Part shown: one piece after another, positions 20,877 through 31,205 of the stretch | Numbering within the stretch: the stretch's first letter is position 1 | How the letters are laid out: every line of letters begins with the position of its first letter | Source of the DNA: Spirochaetota bacterium | Lineage (GTDB): Bacteria; Spirochaetota; UBA4802; UBA5550 | Direction of reading: 5' to 3' | Assembly (NCBI GenBank): GCA_003246895.1 | Contig: QKCL01000069.1 | Coordinates: 62,001 to 126,000, forward strand | Length of the DNA: 64,000 bases | Made by a program: the position numbers and the translations under genes | Notes under the pieces: generated by a model | Databases searched by the model: none | Seen by the model: the letters and a program-made list of their open reading frames with translations, nothing else | Told to the model about the DNA's origin: nothing

Positions 20877-20905
20877 TGCTGCCTTAAATGGGGTACTTGC
20901 ATAAT

Positions 20906-22012
20906 TTATTTGGATGAATAATCCGAGTATTGACTGAATCTGAAATTCAGTATTATTTCCCAGAATTCCGCTGACTCTACAGGATTATCCCTGAAATAAA
21001 AAAGGTGGCTGGTGCACCTGCAGTCTGTGGATCCGAAATTTTTTATCTCTCCGTGAGAAAGCATTTTAATTGAAGATGCCAGATCACATTCAGAAACAGA
21101 TTCAGTGACGATTGGAGTATCTGTGACAATTTTCATGTGATGCTTTATATAGTCCATGTGCCAGTGAAGTTTTTTACTCTTGTTTCTGTGATGTGCAATT
21201 CTTTTAAAGAGGCTGTTCTTTGCGCTGCCTGTATAGATGTAGTAACCTTTCTCAAAAAATATCTCCCCCATTGACCCCACATTAATATTTTGTGATGTTC
21301 TATTATGAAGTACAATTGAGTATATCCCATCCGGCCTGACCTCCGGAATTTCAACCGGAATTTGTTTAAGAGCTATTATGTCAAGATCTTCGCTGTATTT
21401 GACGCCATAGGCCCTTATGTCAATTTTGTCACGATACTGTTTTAGTGTTTCATAGAAAACAAAGTCTGTGTGAAAGTTCGGAACGAAAACGTCAATATTG
21501 TCAAGCAGTACAAAAAATATGACCGAGGAGTTGTCCGTTTCAGACAGAGCCCTGATATGCCTCGAGGCTCTTTCGCTTACTGCATCGGGAAATGACGCAA
21601 CATTTCCATACCCCAGGGTACATGATTTAAGTTCAATAAATTTTCTGTCAGTTACTGATTCAATGAGAAAATCAAAGCGGTGTGACCCATGTTTCGGTTC
21701 AGTTCTTGCAACGGAGTAATCAGGAAAAGGAGATAGTTTGTGATTCCCTAAAATTTCCTCAAAAAGCCTGTTGCTCAGGGAGGAGTTGATCATGACAGGG
21801 AATCCATTGTGAATTATATACTTCATTTTGTACCTGAACTTTCCGGAGTATTCTTCCAGAAGAACCTTGTTACCCGGAATAGCAAGTTCAGAGAGCCTTC
21901 CTGTGTTCGGCACATAGACTTTTTTCGTGATTCCGTCTATGGTTACTTCAGAAATGAATCTGTTGAGTCTCTTCAGAAATATTCCTGTTGTGTAGGTACT
22001 GCCGCGGCTCAT
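20906..22012 (-). CDS. SfsA family protein fused to a C-terminal DUF123 (GIY-YIG-like) domain
   Basis: N-terminal FLKRLNRFISEV...VPNTGRLSELAIPGNKVLLEEY, FIELKSCTLG (SfsA); C-terminal GYYIYTGSAKNSLFKRIAHHRNKSKKLHWHMDYIKHH...SDCRCTSHLFYF (DUF123). Confidence 0.85.
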   Translation of the reverse strand: MSRGSTYTTGIFLKRLNRFISEVTIDGITKKVYVPNTGRLSELAIPGNKVLLEEYSGKFRYKMKYIIHNGFPVMINSSLSNRLFEEILGNHKLSPFPDYSVARTEPKHGSHRFDFLIESVTDRKFIELKSCTLGYGNVASFPDAVSERASRHIRALSETDNSSVIFFVLLDNIDVFVPNFHTDFVFYETLKQYRDKIDIRAYGVKYSEDLDIIALKQIPVEIPEVRPDGIYSIVLHNRTSQNINVGSMGEIFFEKGYYIYTGSAKNSLFKRIAHHRNKSKKLHWHMDYIKHHMKIVTDTPIVTESVSECDLASSIKMLSHGEIKNFGSTDCRCTSHLFYFRDNPVESAEFWEIILNFRFSQYSDYSSK

Positions 22013-22015
22013 TGG

Positions 22016-22336
22016 CTAGAATGAAACATTCAGAATGTACTGGTCGGTATTTTCCGCATAACTGAGCCTGATATTTTTAAGGAAGCTTTGTTCAAGCTGA
22101 TATTCAAAGATCTTTATCCATTTTTTGAATTTACGGGAGTCAAATTCGTTTTTATTCATTGTCAATTCCAGATCATATTCTCCGATTCTTATATTGATAT
22201 TTATAACAGAATCATCTGACAGTTTTATTGTGGCTGCGTATACTCTTATATCCACGGCTCTTACGTCAAGGGTAGAACCATGTTCAATTGTTGATGCGGC
22301 AATATCCATAACTTTCATGTAATCAATATGTGTCAT
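22016..22336 (-). CDS. Hypothetical protein (106 aa)
   Basis: ORF packed between neighbours on the same strand. Confidence 0.5.
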   Translation of the reverse strand: MTHIDYMKVMDIAASTIEHGSTLDVRAVDIRVYAATIKLSDDSVININIRIGEYDLELTMNKNEFDSRKFKKWIKIFEYQLEQSFLKNIRLSYAENTDQYILNVSF

Positions 22337-22343
22337 GCAGACC

Positions 22344-22850
22344 TCACTTTTTTCTTTTGAATAGTTTATGCCAGTAGGAGATTTCCTCCTCTGAAATTTC
22401 CGGATTCATTTTGACAGCCATTTCCTCTTTTAGTCTTTCTTCCTCGCGCTCATGTTCAAAGGCGTCATTGACAAACATGGCGAATTTTTCACTTTCAATT
22501 TTTTTCGCCTTGAATCTGTTGATATAAAAAAGAATGTCCTTATCCGATGTAATAACAGTAATTGTTTTAGGATACTTCGCGGATTTCACAAATTCCTTAA
22601 TGAGAAAATCCGCAGAATAGTCCAGTGAATAAAATATATCTATTTTTGAAACACATTCATGTTTCAGGTTGTTGGATGGATTTTTTTTGCCGTCAAAAAC
22701 AACACGTATTGTTGATTTGTGTATTTTTTTAAACTCAATGAGTATCTCAATGAGTCCGTCTCTGGCATCGTTCAGTTCACCTCTGTACATTTTTTCTTCG
22801 AGGTGCGGGAATTTATATATCAGGTTGAACCCGTCTATGAGATACTTCAT
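22344..22850 (-). CDS. NYN domain (YacP-like) predicted nuclease
   Basis: YLIDGFNLIYKFPHL... IRVVFDGKK... TVITSDKDI. Confidence 0.75.
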   Translation of the reverse strand: MKYLIDGFNLIYKFPHLEEKMYRGELNDARDGLIEILIEFKKIHKSTIRVVFDGKKNPSNNLKHECVSKIDIFYSLDYSADFLIKEFVKSAKYPKTITVITSDKDILFYINRFKAKKIESEKFAMFVNDAFEHEREEERLKEEMAVKMNPEISEEEISYWHKLFKRKK

Positions 22851-22856
22851 GGGGAC

Positions 22857-24035
22857 CTATACTTTTTTTATAAATTCCCTTATTCTTTCCATTGAAGTCT
22901 TTATATTCTCCATGGATGTGGCAAAGGAACATCTGATGTGATCCTTCCCTGCATCCCCAAATGCAGACCCGGGCACAACTGCAACTTTCTGTGCTTTAAG
23001 CAGTTCAAGGGCAAAGTCTCTTGAACTCATCCCTGTTTGAGAAACTTTCGGGAAAACATAAAAAGCTCCTTCCGGATCTATACAGGGCAGCCCCATATCA
23101 TTAAAGCTTCTTGCAATATAGTTTTTCCTTTTTGTATACTCAATGAGCATTTTTTCAACTTCCTTTTCACCTGACTGCATTGCCTCAATGGCCGCATACT
23201 GTGATATTGAGGAAGCGCATAACCCTGTATACTGGTGTATTTTAAGCATAATATCGATTATGTATTTAGGGCCTGCTGCATAGCCCAGACGCCATCCGGT
23301 CATGGCATGTGATTTTGAGAAACCGTTGAGAACAATTGTTCTCTCCTTCATGCCTGGAATAGAACCGATTGAAAAATGTTTTGCACCGTAAATTATTGCT
23401 GAATAAATTTCATCGGAGATAACAAGAACATTGTTCTCCATTGCAATTTTTGCAATCTCCTTCAACAGAGATTGAGAAAAACTCAGGCCGGTAGGATTGG
23501 AAGGATAGTTTAAAAGTATGGCCTTGGTTTTTGATGTAATGGCTTTTTTAAGCCTTTCAGGGTCTATTTTAAAATTGTCCTCAAAGAATGTGGGCACTGT
23601 TACAGGCACGCCATGGAGCATTTTAATATTTGCGGCATAGGATACATAGCATGGCTCTATGATGATTATCTCATCGCCCGGGTCAATTATGCTTCTTAAA
23701 GTGAGATCAAGTGCCTGGCTTACACCCATGGTAACGAGTATTTCGCTGTTGCTGTCATACTGAAGTTTGTATTTGCTGTAAAGATAATCTGAGATAAGGT
23801 AAAGGAGTTCAGATACACCCCTGTTTGAAGTATAATGGGTATATCCGTCTTTTATCGAATATATGCCGGAATCTGAAATTTTCCATGGAGTAATAAAGTC
23901 AGGTTCGCCCACACCCAGGGATATGCAGTCAGGCATTGAATAGACTATGTCGAAAAACTCCCTGATTCCCGATGGGGCGATGTTTCTCCCGCTTTCAGAT
24001 ACAAGGTCATTTGGATTTTTTGGTCTGCTGGTCAA
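22857..24035 (-). CDS. PLP-dependent class I/II aminotransferase
   Basis: CISLGVGEPDFITPWKI... NYPSNPTG... SDEIYSAIIYG... NGFSKSHAMTGWRLGY. Confidence 0.93.
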   Translation of the reverse strand: MTSRPKNPNDLVSESGRNIAPSGIREFFDIVYSMPDCISLGVGEPDFITPWKISDSGIYSIKDGYTHYTSNRGVSELLYLISDYLYSKYKLQYDSNSEILVTMGVSQALDLTLRSIIDPGDEIIIIEPCYVSYAANIKMLHGVPVTVPTFFEDNFKIDPERLKKAITSKTKAILLNYPSNPTGLSFSQSLLKEIAKIAMENNVLVISDEIYSAIIYGAKHFSIGSIPGMKERTIVLNGFSKSHAMTGWRLGYAAGPKYIIDIMLKIHQYTGLCASSISQYAAIEAMQSGEKEVEKMLIEYTKRKNYIARSFNDMGLPCIDPEGAFYVFPKVSQTGMSSRDFALELLKAQKVAVVPGSAFGDAGKDHIRCSFATSMENIKTSMERIREFIKKV

Positions 24036-24060
24036 TGTTCCACCCCCCGGATTGAATAAT

Positions 24061-24474
24061 TTATTTAAGTAACATGGTAACAGTAGAAGCTACTTTTATA
24101 AAACCTTTATCTTTAAAGAAATTAATTGTATCAATACTATTTTCGTCCAGATCGACAGAAATTTGAAAATTTTTATGACTTTCAATTATGAAGGAGATCA
24201 GTTCATTATAATAGATATTCCCTTTCATGGAAGGATTGACCAGTATCCATCTGATTTTGAGATTTTTTCCTGAAATTTCAGAAATTAAAAATCCAAGTAT
24301 CTGGTTTTTCCGTGCAAGAACAAGGGAATATTCGTCGGAGTTTGTAAAGAGTTCCGCAAGAGTTTCCGCATTGAATGAACTGTCAGTAATATAAAATTTC
24401 CCCAGAGAATAAACCGATGGGAGATCGTCGTGATTCATGAGTCTGATTATGATCCCTTTGCCGAGTATTTTCAC
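24061..24474 (-). CDS. GNAT-like acetyltransferase (weak call)
   Basis: IRLMNHDDLPSVYSLGKF... LARKNQILGFLISEISGKNLKIRWILVNPSMKGNIYYNELI...FFKDKGFIKVAS. Confidence 0.5.
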   Translation of the reverse strand: MKILGKGIIIRLMNHDDLPSVYSLGKFYITDSSFNAETLAELFTNSDEYSLVLARKNQILGFLISEISGKNLKIRWILVNPSMKGNIYYNELISFIIESHKNFQISVDLDENSIDTINFFKDKGFIKVASTVTMLLK

Positions 24475-25253
24475 AGCAATGTCTCGTAATTTTCCATGAC
24501 TGCATCTTCAAGTTTCTGCATGGAAATATTTTTAAGTTTTGCAATGAACTTATAGGTGTGCTTAACGTATTCAGGGAAATTGTCCTTTCCCCTTAAGGGG
24601 ACAGGAGACAGGAAAGGGGAATCTGTTTCCAGAAGCAGTCTGTCCAGCGGAACATATTTTGCAGCTTCATGGAGATTGGCTGCGTTCTTGTAGGTAACAT
24701 TCCCTGCAAAGGAGATGAAGAAACCGAGATCAAGAACATCCCGTGCGGTGTTTTCATCACCGGAAAAGCAGTGCATTATGCCTTTGTTTGCATTTTTGTT
24801 TTTAAGTATTTTTATCCCTTCTTCAAGGGAGTCCCTTGTGTGTATTATCAGAGGGAGCCTGTATTTTTTTGCAGTATCTATCTGGAGTTCAAATGAACGT
24901 ATCTGTGTTTCCTTTGTCTGGTGCATTCTGAAATAGTCCAGCCCGCATTCGCCGATTCCCAGAAGAAGTTTGCGGTTTTTTCCGTCCATTTCTGATTCTA
25001 CAAATTTAACAAATGCATCCAGTTCATTCTCCTCTGCGCTGGAAGATGGGTGGATTCCGGCTGTGTATCTTATTCCGTTCTGTGCATTTCTGACGGCAAA
25101 GTCCCTGGACCACTCCAGCCCCTGAACTTCAGTGGATACCTGAAGGGCATACTGAATGTTGCTGTATTTGAGGTTTTTTACCAGTTCATCCTCGGTGGTA
25201 TTTTTTACCTTATCGAGTATAATATCAAAGTGAGCATGTGAATCCAAAAGCAT
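24471..25253 (-). CDS. TatD family deoxyribonuclease
   Basis: LLDSHAHFDI, GIHPSSS, GECGLDYFRMHQTKETQIRSFELQIDTAKKYRLPLIIHTRDS, HCFSGDENTA, LLETDSPFLSP. Confidence 0.95.
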   Translation of the reverse strand: MLLDSHAHFDIILDKVKNTTEDELVKNLKYSNIQYALQVSTEVQGLEWSRDFAVRNAQNGIRYTAGIHPSSSAEENELDAFVKFVESEMDGKNRKLLLGIGECGLDYFRMHQTKETQIRSFELQIDTAKKYRLPLIIHTRDSLEEGIKILKNKNANKGIMHCFSGDENTARDVLDLGFFISFAGNVTYKNAANLHEAAKYVPLDRLLLETDSPFLSPVPLRGKDNFPEYVKHTYKFIAKLKNISMQKLEDAVMENYETLL

Positions 25254-25287
25254 TTTTTAATCTCCAGACAGTTAATAGTTTTTCTAT

Positions 25288-26574
25288 TTATTTCCTGTCC
25301 GCATAGTAGGCAATTATAATTTCTTTTTTTCCGGTTTTTATTGATGAATAAGTAAGGTCAAGCTTTGAGTTACCCTTCAGAAAGTTCACTGAATCCGGTA
25401 TGTTGTCATTCCACCCCATCCATGCATATTCCGGAAGAAATCTTACATACCTGTAGGATATTGAAGGATCCATCTCCTCATTGTAATTATCCCTTGCATC
25501 TTCAATATTTGATTCTGCAAAATCGTATCCGAATTTACCGCCCATAAGTATGGAGGCGATACCAAGACCTGCTACTTCACTTGAATTGCCTGCAATACCT
25601 ATATAGAGAAGCGCTCCGCCAATACCAAGTCCAAGTGTGAAAATGGCAAGGCCACCGATAACGGCCAGTGTAATATGACCCGCCATTTTTGTTGAACTGT
25701 AACCGAATTTTTCAACGTATTTTGTATCATCAATCATGTCTGAAACAACTGTATTGCGGTTTATATGGCGCTTGTACCACTGTGAAGAATCGGGGGAAAT
25801 AGACATATTATCCCTGTTTTTTTTGTTGATATAGTGAAGCGTGCTTTTTAGACCGTTGCCGGTAAAACTAATATTTCTGAATCCTCTTACAAGCCGTTTT
25901 TTATCAACATCCCATTTCGGCTCATAACCGGTTCCGCCCATTACGAAGAATATGCTTTCGGGCATTTCATCCAGTGTGACAAGTTTCTTGATCCATTTAA
26001 GTTTAGGGTCCAGAACAAGTGCTCTCCTTAAATCCACCTTTGCTTCGTCCCATTCGTCACAGAACATCCACATGAGTGATGAAATGATGCGCATGAAGGG
26101 GTCATCAAAGCGGCCGTTTGATGCATTTGTAAAGTTCTGTCCAAGGAGTGTGCTGGCTTTTTTGGCCTCTACCCTGGCTTCTTCTTTTTTCCCAAGTATT
26201 GCATAACCCCAGCAGAGAAGGTAATGCATCCAGATTATTTCATGTTCAGAGGCATAGTATCCTTCAGGGGTTTCTGCAAAGAAGAAAGATTTAACACCTC
26301 TGGATACCTTGTATTGAATTTGATTGTCTATTGCAACGGCCATTTCGCGGAGTTTGTCCATCTTCGGTTTGCCAAGGAGCAGGTTCAGGTATGTTTTTTC
26401 CATTACAGTGATAAATGTATTTCCTTCGCCGGAGGGAAGGTTGCTTATGGCACTGTTTATATCATTGGTTGCGAGGCTGCTGAGGCTTGCAGAATAGTCA
26501 TCCTTTGTATTGAGGTGAGCACATCCTGTAAAAATAATAAGACAAGACAGGAAAACAGATAATATTTTTTTCAT
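25288..26574 (-). CDS. Lipoprotein of unknown function with TPR-like N-terminus
   Basis: Lipobox LIIFTGCAH; helical repeat-like region WMHYLLCWGYAILGKKEEARVEAKKA, followed by a Gly-rich hydrophobic segment. Confidence 0.55.
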   Translation of the reverse strand: MKKILSVFLSCLIIFTGCAHLNTKDDYSASLSSLATNDINSAISNLPSGEGNTFITVMEKTYLNLLLGKPKMDKLREMAVAIDNQIQYKVSRGVKSFFFAETPEGYYASEHEIIWMHYLLCWGYAILGKKEEARVEAKKASTLLGQNFTNASNGRFDDPFMRIISSLMWMFCDEWDEAKVDLRRALVLDPKLKWIKKLVTLDEMPESIFFVMGGTGYEPKWDVDKKRLVRGFRNISFTGNGLKSTLHYINKKNRDNMSISPDSSQWYKRHINRNTVVSDMIDDTKYVEKFGYSSTKMAGHITLAVIGGLAIFTLGLGIGGALLYIGIAGNSSEVAGLGIASILMGGKFGYDFAESNIEDARDNYNEEMDPSISYRYVRFLPEYAWMGWNDNIPDSVNFLKGNSKLDLTYSSIKTGKKEIIIAYYADRK

Positions 26575-26698
26575 AACAGGTACCCGGTAAAATTAATCAG
26601 CGTGATAGAGAGTATTTAATTTACATATTCTTGTCATTACATTTATAATTTTTTAATAAATTTTCCGTTCATTCCATCCAGTAATGTATGGAGAATAT

Positions 26699-29092
26699 AT
26701 GAACACGATCCCATCTTTAAAGTGCGGCAATTTAATAACTTCCGGTTCAGATATAAGTAAACTGTTTAATGATATAATACCATATACCTGCAATGATACA
26801 ACTGCGGGGCTGGAAAACGAATTCCAGACTTCGGTTTCGGGAAACAGGAACGATGTTGATCTTCCGTCCTATATTGAAAAATCGGGTTTTCTCAAAAACC
26901 TGATAAAGCGTGTTGAAAGGGGGGATGCAAACAGAAACCATTATGATAATCTCATGGATTATCTCAACAACAACCAGTCCATGGCATGGGAAAACAGCTG
27001 GGTCAGGTTCCCCTATAATGTATTGTCCCCCTTCGCAACGAGAGTGTTTCAGCGTGACCTCCGTAAGGATAAATCTGACCCAATGGGTCCTCAGAGATCG
27101 GATATTGAAAAATTTATTGTGAAGGAGAACGGAAGGGAATATCTGAGAGTTCCGGTGAGCTATCTGCTAAAACTATCTCTTGCAGATTCTGTTAGCGGAA
27201 GATCCCATGTTCATCCGCTCATAAGAAAGACAGGGGAGATGTTTCTTGATTCATACCTCAATGATAACACTTCTCCTGAAATAGTATCTTTTTTCCCTGT
27301 GAAGGGATGCAGCAGTTACTCTGTTTCAGAAAATTTAAGCAGGCAGAACAGGAAAAACTATCTCCTGACTCAGCTCCTTGTACTCTATGCAAATAAAAAA
27401 TTTGAACTGTCATCAAGGGGTCAGGATGTTTCCCTGTACTATTCACCCCATCCGCCTGTGAGGCAGAAAAAGCTCAATGAGTATATACCGGATTCATTTT
27501 ACAGGGAACTCTACATGAGCCCGTGCCTTTCAGGCTGGGACAGGGGGGAGGAGAAGCATGCATACATGGAGCTCTGCCATCAGGTTCTCTCCAGAAGCAG
27601 TCTCAATGCAATATTCAAGCTGAAGGAAGCCGGAATTGTTTCAGACAACAGGGTTTTCCTCAAGGGAATTTCAAATATCAGTCTCGCCAATAACGGGACG
27701 CATATAAGTATAGGCAGCAGCCGTATCAGTGCATTGCTCAGCGACAGCAGGTCGGGCTTTACACCTCTCCACGAGAAGTACTGCGCGGACCTCTCCATCA
27801 AAATTTTTGAACATTTTCTGCCGCTTTTTGTTGGTACATACACGGCTTCGCCATACAGGCTGAATTTCAGCGATTTCCATCCGGAACTTGCAATGGGGTT
27901 CATGGCCCATGAACTGGATTTCACTCATTTAAGAATGATATGGAGGAGATGGAGAAAGAAGGCAAAACTTAGTCTCTTCGGAAATTCCATTACACCCACA
28001 GGAAATGAAAGTTTCGACAGGTTCCTTGCAAAAACATTCAGGCTCAGGGGGGACTATATATCTGACAGCAGGCTCATTGATTATCTGGTTGCCCTGCTTA
28101 GTACAGATGAAAGCCCGGCCCTTAACGGTATTCCCGGAAATGACCTGAAACTCAAGGCAGACCTCTGTTCAATGGGAATATTTGATAAAAACATGTCTGT
28201 GTACATGCTCTATAAAATGCGTGCCTTTGAAACAGTGGGTTATTCAGGATTTGAGGGGAGGCATTACAGCCTGTTTCCGAGTCTTGAAACAGATCTGAAA
28301 CAGGCCATTGACATACAGATTCTCATAACTTCACTTGCATACAAGTACATTATGAACAATACATTCACCCACCTATCCATTCCGGATTCACCTGAAATCG
28401 AAAGTGAAAGAAGACAGGCTGTATTCGGAAGCGCCATCGGATTGCCCACCTTTTATGTGAAGAAAGAAACCAAAAATGATCTCATGAGAAAGATAGTTTC
28501 ACTTACAAACAATACCAGGGTTAGCAACAGGTACAGAGGTTATGTGAGAATTAAAACAGGTGAGTACAAAAGGGCACTACTGAAAATTCTCAAAGAGGAC
28601 GGATCAGACCTCATTGAAATGCTGGGCATTGCGGATACAGTGAGGGATCTGGAACTGAGAATTAAGGAGCCTGAGATGTATTCCGCCTCTGCCAGAATTT
28701 CACGGGGAATTTGTGAAAAACTTAAAATATCTGATCCACTGAAGGTGGAGGGAGATTCATTTAACTGCGGTACTGAGGACTACTACAGAAATGACCTGAG
28801 AAAAATGCATATTGATGAAGGAATGAGCCTTTTTGCAGAAGACATGGAGAAACTTAAGAGTTCGTTTCATGAATGCAGAAGCGAATTTATAGAAGCCGTG
28901 AACAGAACAGTAAACATGGATAGGTGCAGTGAATTTATTGAAGATCAGAGGGAGAAGATTAAGGACGGTACGGTTTCACTCCTTCACCTCAGGTCACTGA
29001 TACATATACTGCTCCTTGGTATACATCATGACATGGGAGTATGCTCGGCAATAAAATCAGATATGGAAGAGGAGATAAAACTTACAGTATGA
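26699..29092 (+). CDS. Large protein (798 aa from ATG 26699) of unrecognised family
   Basis: Continuous ORF with GGAG RBS; stop overlaps the next ATG (ATGA). Confidence 0.8.
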   Translation: MNTIPSLKCGNLITSGSDISKLFNDIIPYTCNDTTAGLENEFQTSVSGNRNDVDLPSYIEKSGFLKNLIKRVERGDANRNHYDNLMDYLNNNQSMAWENSWVRFPYNVLSPFATRVFQRDLRKDKSDPMGPQRSDIEKFIVKENGREYLRVPVSYLLKLSLADSVSGRSHVHPLIRKTGEMFLDSYLNDNTSPEIVSFFPVKGCSSYSVSENLSRQNRKNYLLTQLLVLYANKKFELSSRGQDVSLYYSPHPPVRQKKLNEYIPDSFYRELYMSPCLSGWDRGEEKHAYMELCHQVLSRSSLNAIFKLKEAGIVSDNRVFLKGISNISLANNGTHISIGSSRISALLSDSRSGFTPLHEKYCADLSIKIFEHFLPLFVGTYTASPYRLNFSDFHPELAMGFMAHELDFTHLRMIWRRWRKKAKLSLFGNSITPTGNESFDRFLAKTFRLRGDYISDSRLIDYLVALLSTDESPALNGIPGNDLKLKADLCSMGIFDKNMSVYMLYKMRAFETVGYSGFEGRHYSLFPSLETDLKQAIDIQILITSLAYKYIMNNTFTHLSIPDSPEIESERRQAVFGSAIGLPTFYVKKETKNDLMRKIVSLTNNTRVSNRYRGYVRIKTGEYKRALLKILKEDGSDLIEMLGIADTVRDLELRIKEPEMYSASARISRGICEKLKISDPLKVEGDSFNCGTEDYYRNDLRKMHIDEGMSLFAEDMEKLKSSFHECRSEFIEAVNRTVNMDRCSEFIEDQREKIKDGTVSLLHLRSLIHILLLGIHHDMGVCSAIKSDMEEEIKLTV

Positions 29093-30105
29093 CGGTAAAG
29101 CATCAGTATATAGAAAGAAATACAGGCAGAGTGGTTGATGAAAAGATATACTACGACAGGCTCATAAACTATATCTATTCAGCCATGAGGGAGAATAATT
29201 CCATTCTCTACAGAATAATAACCTCAAAGTGGATTTCCGGAGTAATGGCATATATCAATTATGAAATGCCCCTGGGCACAAAGATTACAGGGGGAAACAG
29301 ATTCGTGGAAGAAACCGGTGTGGATATAAATGAATTCTACGACTCCATTGAATCACTTGACAGTGCCAGGAAATTTTTTGAAAGAAAAATCAGGTACTGG
29401 GAATGCAGGCCCATGAATGAGGATACTGCAGTGATTGTATCACCGGCCGATTCCAGAATGATAATAGGTTCATTCTCACAGGACAGCATGCTTTTTCTGA
29501 AGGAAAAGTTTTTTTCATATGATGAACTTCTAGGTGATAGAAGCAACTGGAAGGCTACTTTCAGGGGAGGAGATTATGCGGTGTTCAGGCTTACTCCTGA
29601 CAAGTATCACTGGAATCATTCACCGGTTTCAGGAGTTGTTGAGGATATATATGAAATAGACGGAGCATATAATTCATGTAATCCCGGAGCTGTTGTTGCT
29701 GTATCTGAACTGTACTCAAAAAACAAGCGGGTTGTCACCGTCATAAATACAGATGTGGAAGGGGGAACAAGGGTTGGCCGTGTTGTAATGATCGAAGTTG
29801 TTGCTCTCATGATAGGCGGTATAAAGCAGTGCTACAGTGAGGAAAGGTATGACACTCCTGTTGATTTAAAACCCGGCATGTTCATTAAAAAGGGGCAGCC
29901 CAAAAGTCTATACAGGCCCGGAAGTTCTGTGGATGTTCTTATTTTTGAGAAGGGTAAAGTACAGTTCTGTGAAGATCTGGTAAAAAATTCTAGAAGGTCA
30001 GATGTAATGACAAGGTTCACCAGTCACTTTCAGAGGCCTCTGGTGGAAACGGATATAAAAGTAAGGTCTGATATAGGCAGATCAGTAATCAGGAGAGTTA
30101 AATGA
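29089..30105 (+). CDS. Phosphatidylserine decarboxylase family protein
   Basis: VSPADSRM, DKYHWNHSPVSGVVEDIYEIDG, GGTRVGRVVMIEVVALMIGGI, GMFIKKGQPKSLYRPGSSVDVLIFEKG (GSS pyruvoyl cleavage-type motif). Confidence 0.85.
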   Translation: MTVKHQYIERNTGRVVDEKIYYDRLINYIYSAMRENNSILYRIITSKWISGVMAYINYEMPLGTKITGGNRFVEETGVDINEFYDSIESLDSARKFFERKIRYWECRPMNEDTAVIVSPADSRMIIGSFSQDSMLFLKEKFFSYDELLGDRSNWKATFRGGDYAVFRLTPDKYHWNHSPVSGVVEDIYEIDGAYNSCNPGAVVAVSELYSKNKRVVTVINTDVEGGTRVGRVVMIEVVALMIGGIKQCYSEERYDTPVDLKPGMFIKKGQPKSLYRPGSSVDVLIFEKGKVQFCEDLVKNSRRSDVMTRFTSHFQRPLVETDIKVRSDIGRSVIRRVK

Positions 30106-31154
30106 CAGACATTGTATTTTTTTCATCACTGGGAAGTTTTCTTGCGGTGATGTTTTATCTTGCATTCAGAAAATTTCCGGGAGAAAGATGGCAGGTTTTT
30201 GCAGCCGTACCTGTAAGTAAAATTGACGGTGAAAAGTGGAAAGCGGTAAATATAACTTATTATGGTATTCTCACTGCAACAGGATTTATAATGGCGATAC
30301 TCATGGTGCTTATTATGTCTTCTGCGTCGGGTTACAGAACACCTGCAATAGCGGGAATAATGGCGGCAATTCTACTGTTCTTTGTCCCGTCTGCAAAACT
30401 CATGGCGCTCATTGTTGAGAAAAAGAAGCACACAATTACTGTGGGCGGGGCTGTATTTGTAATGCTCATGTCAGCTCCATGGATTGTGAAAGCTGAAAAT
30501 ATATTAATATTTAATGATATGGGTATGGGAGTCAGTGAACTGTCGTTTATGGCTGTGATTATCACCGGGTATGCATTCGGTGAAGGATTCGGACGCCTGG
30601 CATGTATAAGTTTCGGTTGCTGTTACGGCAAGAGGGTAGAGGACATGAAAGGCCTTGCGGGAAAGCTCTTTTCAAAATTCTATTTTATATTTGAGGGAAA
30701 GACGAAGAAGATCTCCTACCATGACTGCATGGATGGTGTCAGGGTTGTACCTGTTCAGGGAATAACAGCCGTGTTATATACTGTATCGGGTTTGGTCAGT
30801 CTCTATCTGTTTATGAAGGGGTTCTATTCAGGGGCATTTTTCGTATCCCTTGCTGTGACGCAGTTATGGAGATTCTTCTCTGAATTTCTGAGATCGGATT
30901 ACCGGGGCGGAGGAAGTATTTCAGCATATCAGTGGATGAGCCTCTTTTCAATTCCCTATTTTGTTGCGTATTTCAATATTATTCATTCATCATCTTCGGG
31001 AGTTCCGTCTCTGTATCAGGGACTTCTCTATGTGTGGAGTCCGGGAGTGATTATCATAGCAATTATTCTCTGGATCGGGGCTCTGCTCTACACTGGAATA
31101 AGCACGGTTACGGGGGCTGAAGTAAAAATTCATGTGATAAAAGAAAATATATAG
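30102..31154 (+). CDS. Lgt-like polytopic membrane enzyme (prolipoprotein diacylglyceryl transferase superfamily)
   Basis: Polytopic; GEGFGRLACISFGCCYGKR, VVPVQGITAVLYTVSGL, LWRFFSEFLRSDYRGGG-SISAYQWMS. Confidence 0.65.
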   Translation: MTDIVFFSSLGSFLAVMFYLAFRKFPGERWQVFAAVPVSKIDGEKWKAVNITYYGILTATGFIMAILMVLIMSSASGYRTPAIAGIMAAILLFFVPSAKLMALIVEKKKHTITVGGAVFVMLMSAPWIVKAENILIFNDMGMGVSELSFMAVIITGYAFGEGFGRLACISFGCCYGKRVEDMKGLAGKLFSKFYFIFEGKTKKISYHDCMDGVRVVPVQGITAVLYTVSGLVSLYLFMKGFYSGAFFVSLAVTQLWRFFSEFLRSDYRGGGSISAYQWMSLFSIPYFVAYFNIIHSSSSGVPSLYQGLLYVWSPGVIIIAIILWIGALLYTGISTVTGAEVKIHVIKENI

Positions 31155-31205
31155 TATAATCGTAAAGTTCTTATCCTTTGCAGTCATCAAACTAAAATAT
31201 CGCCT

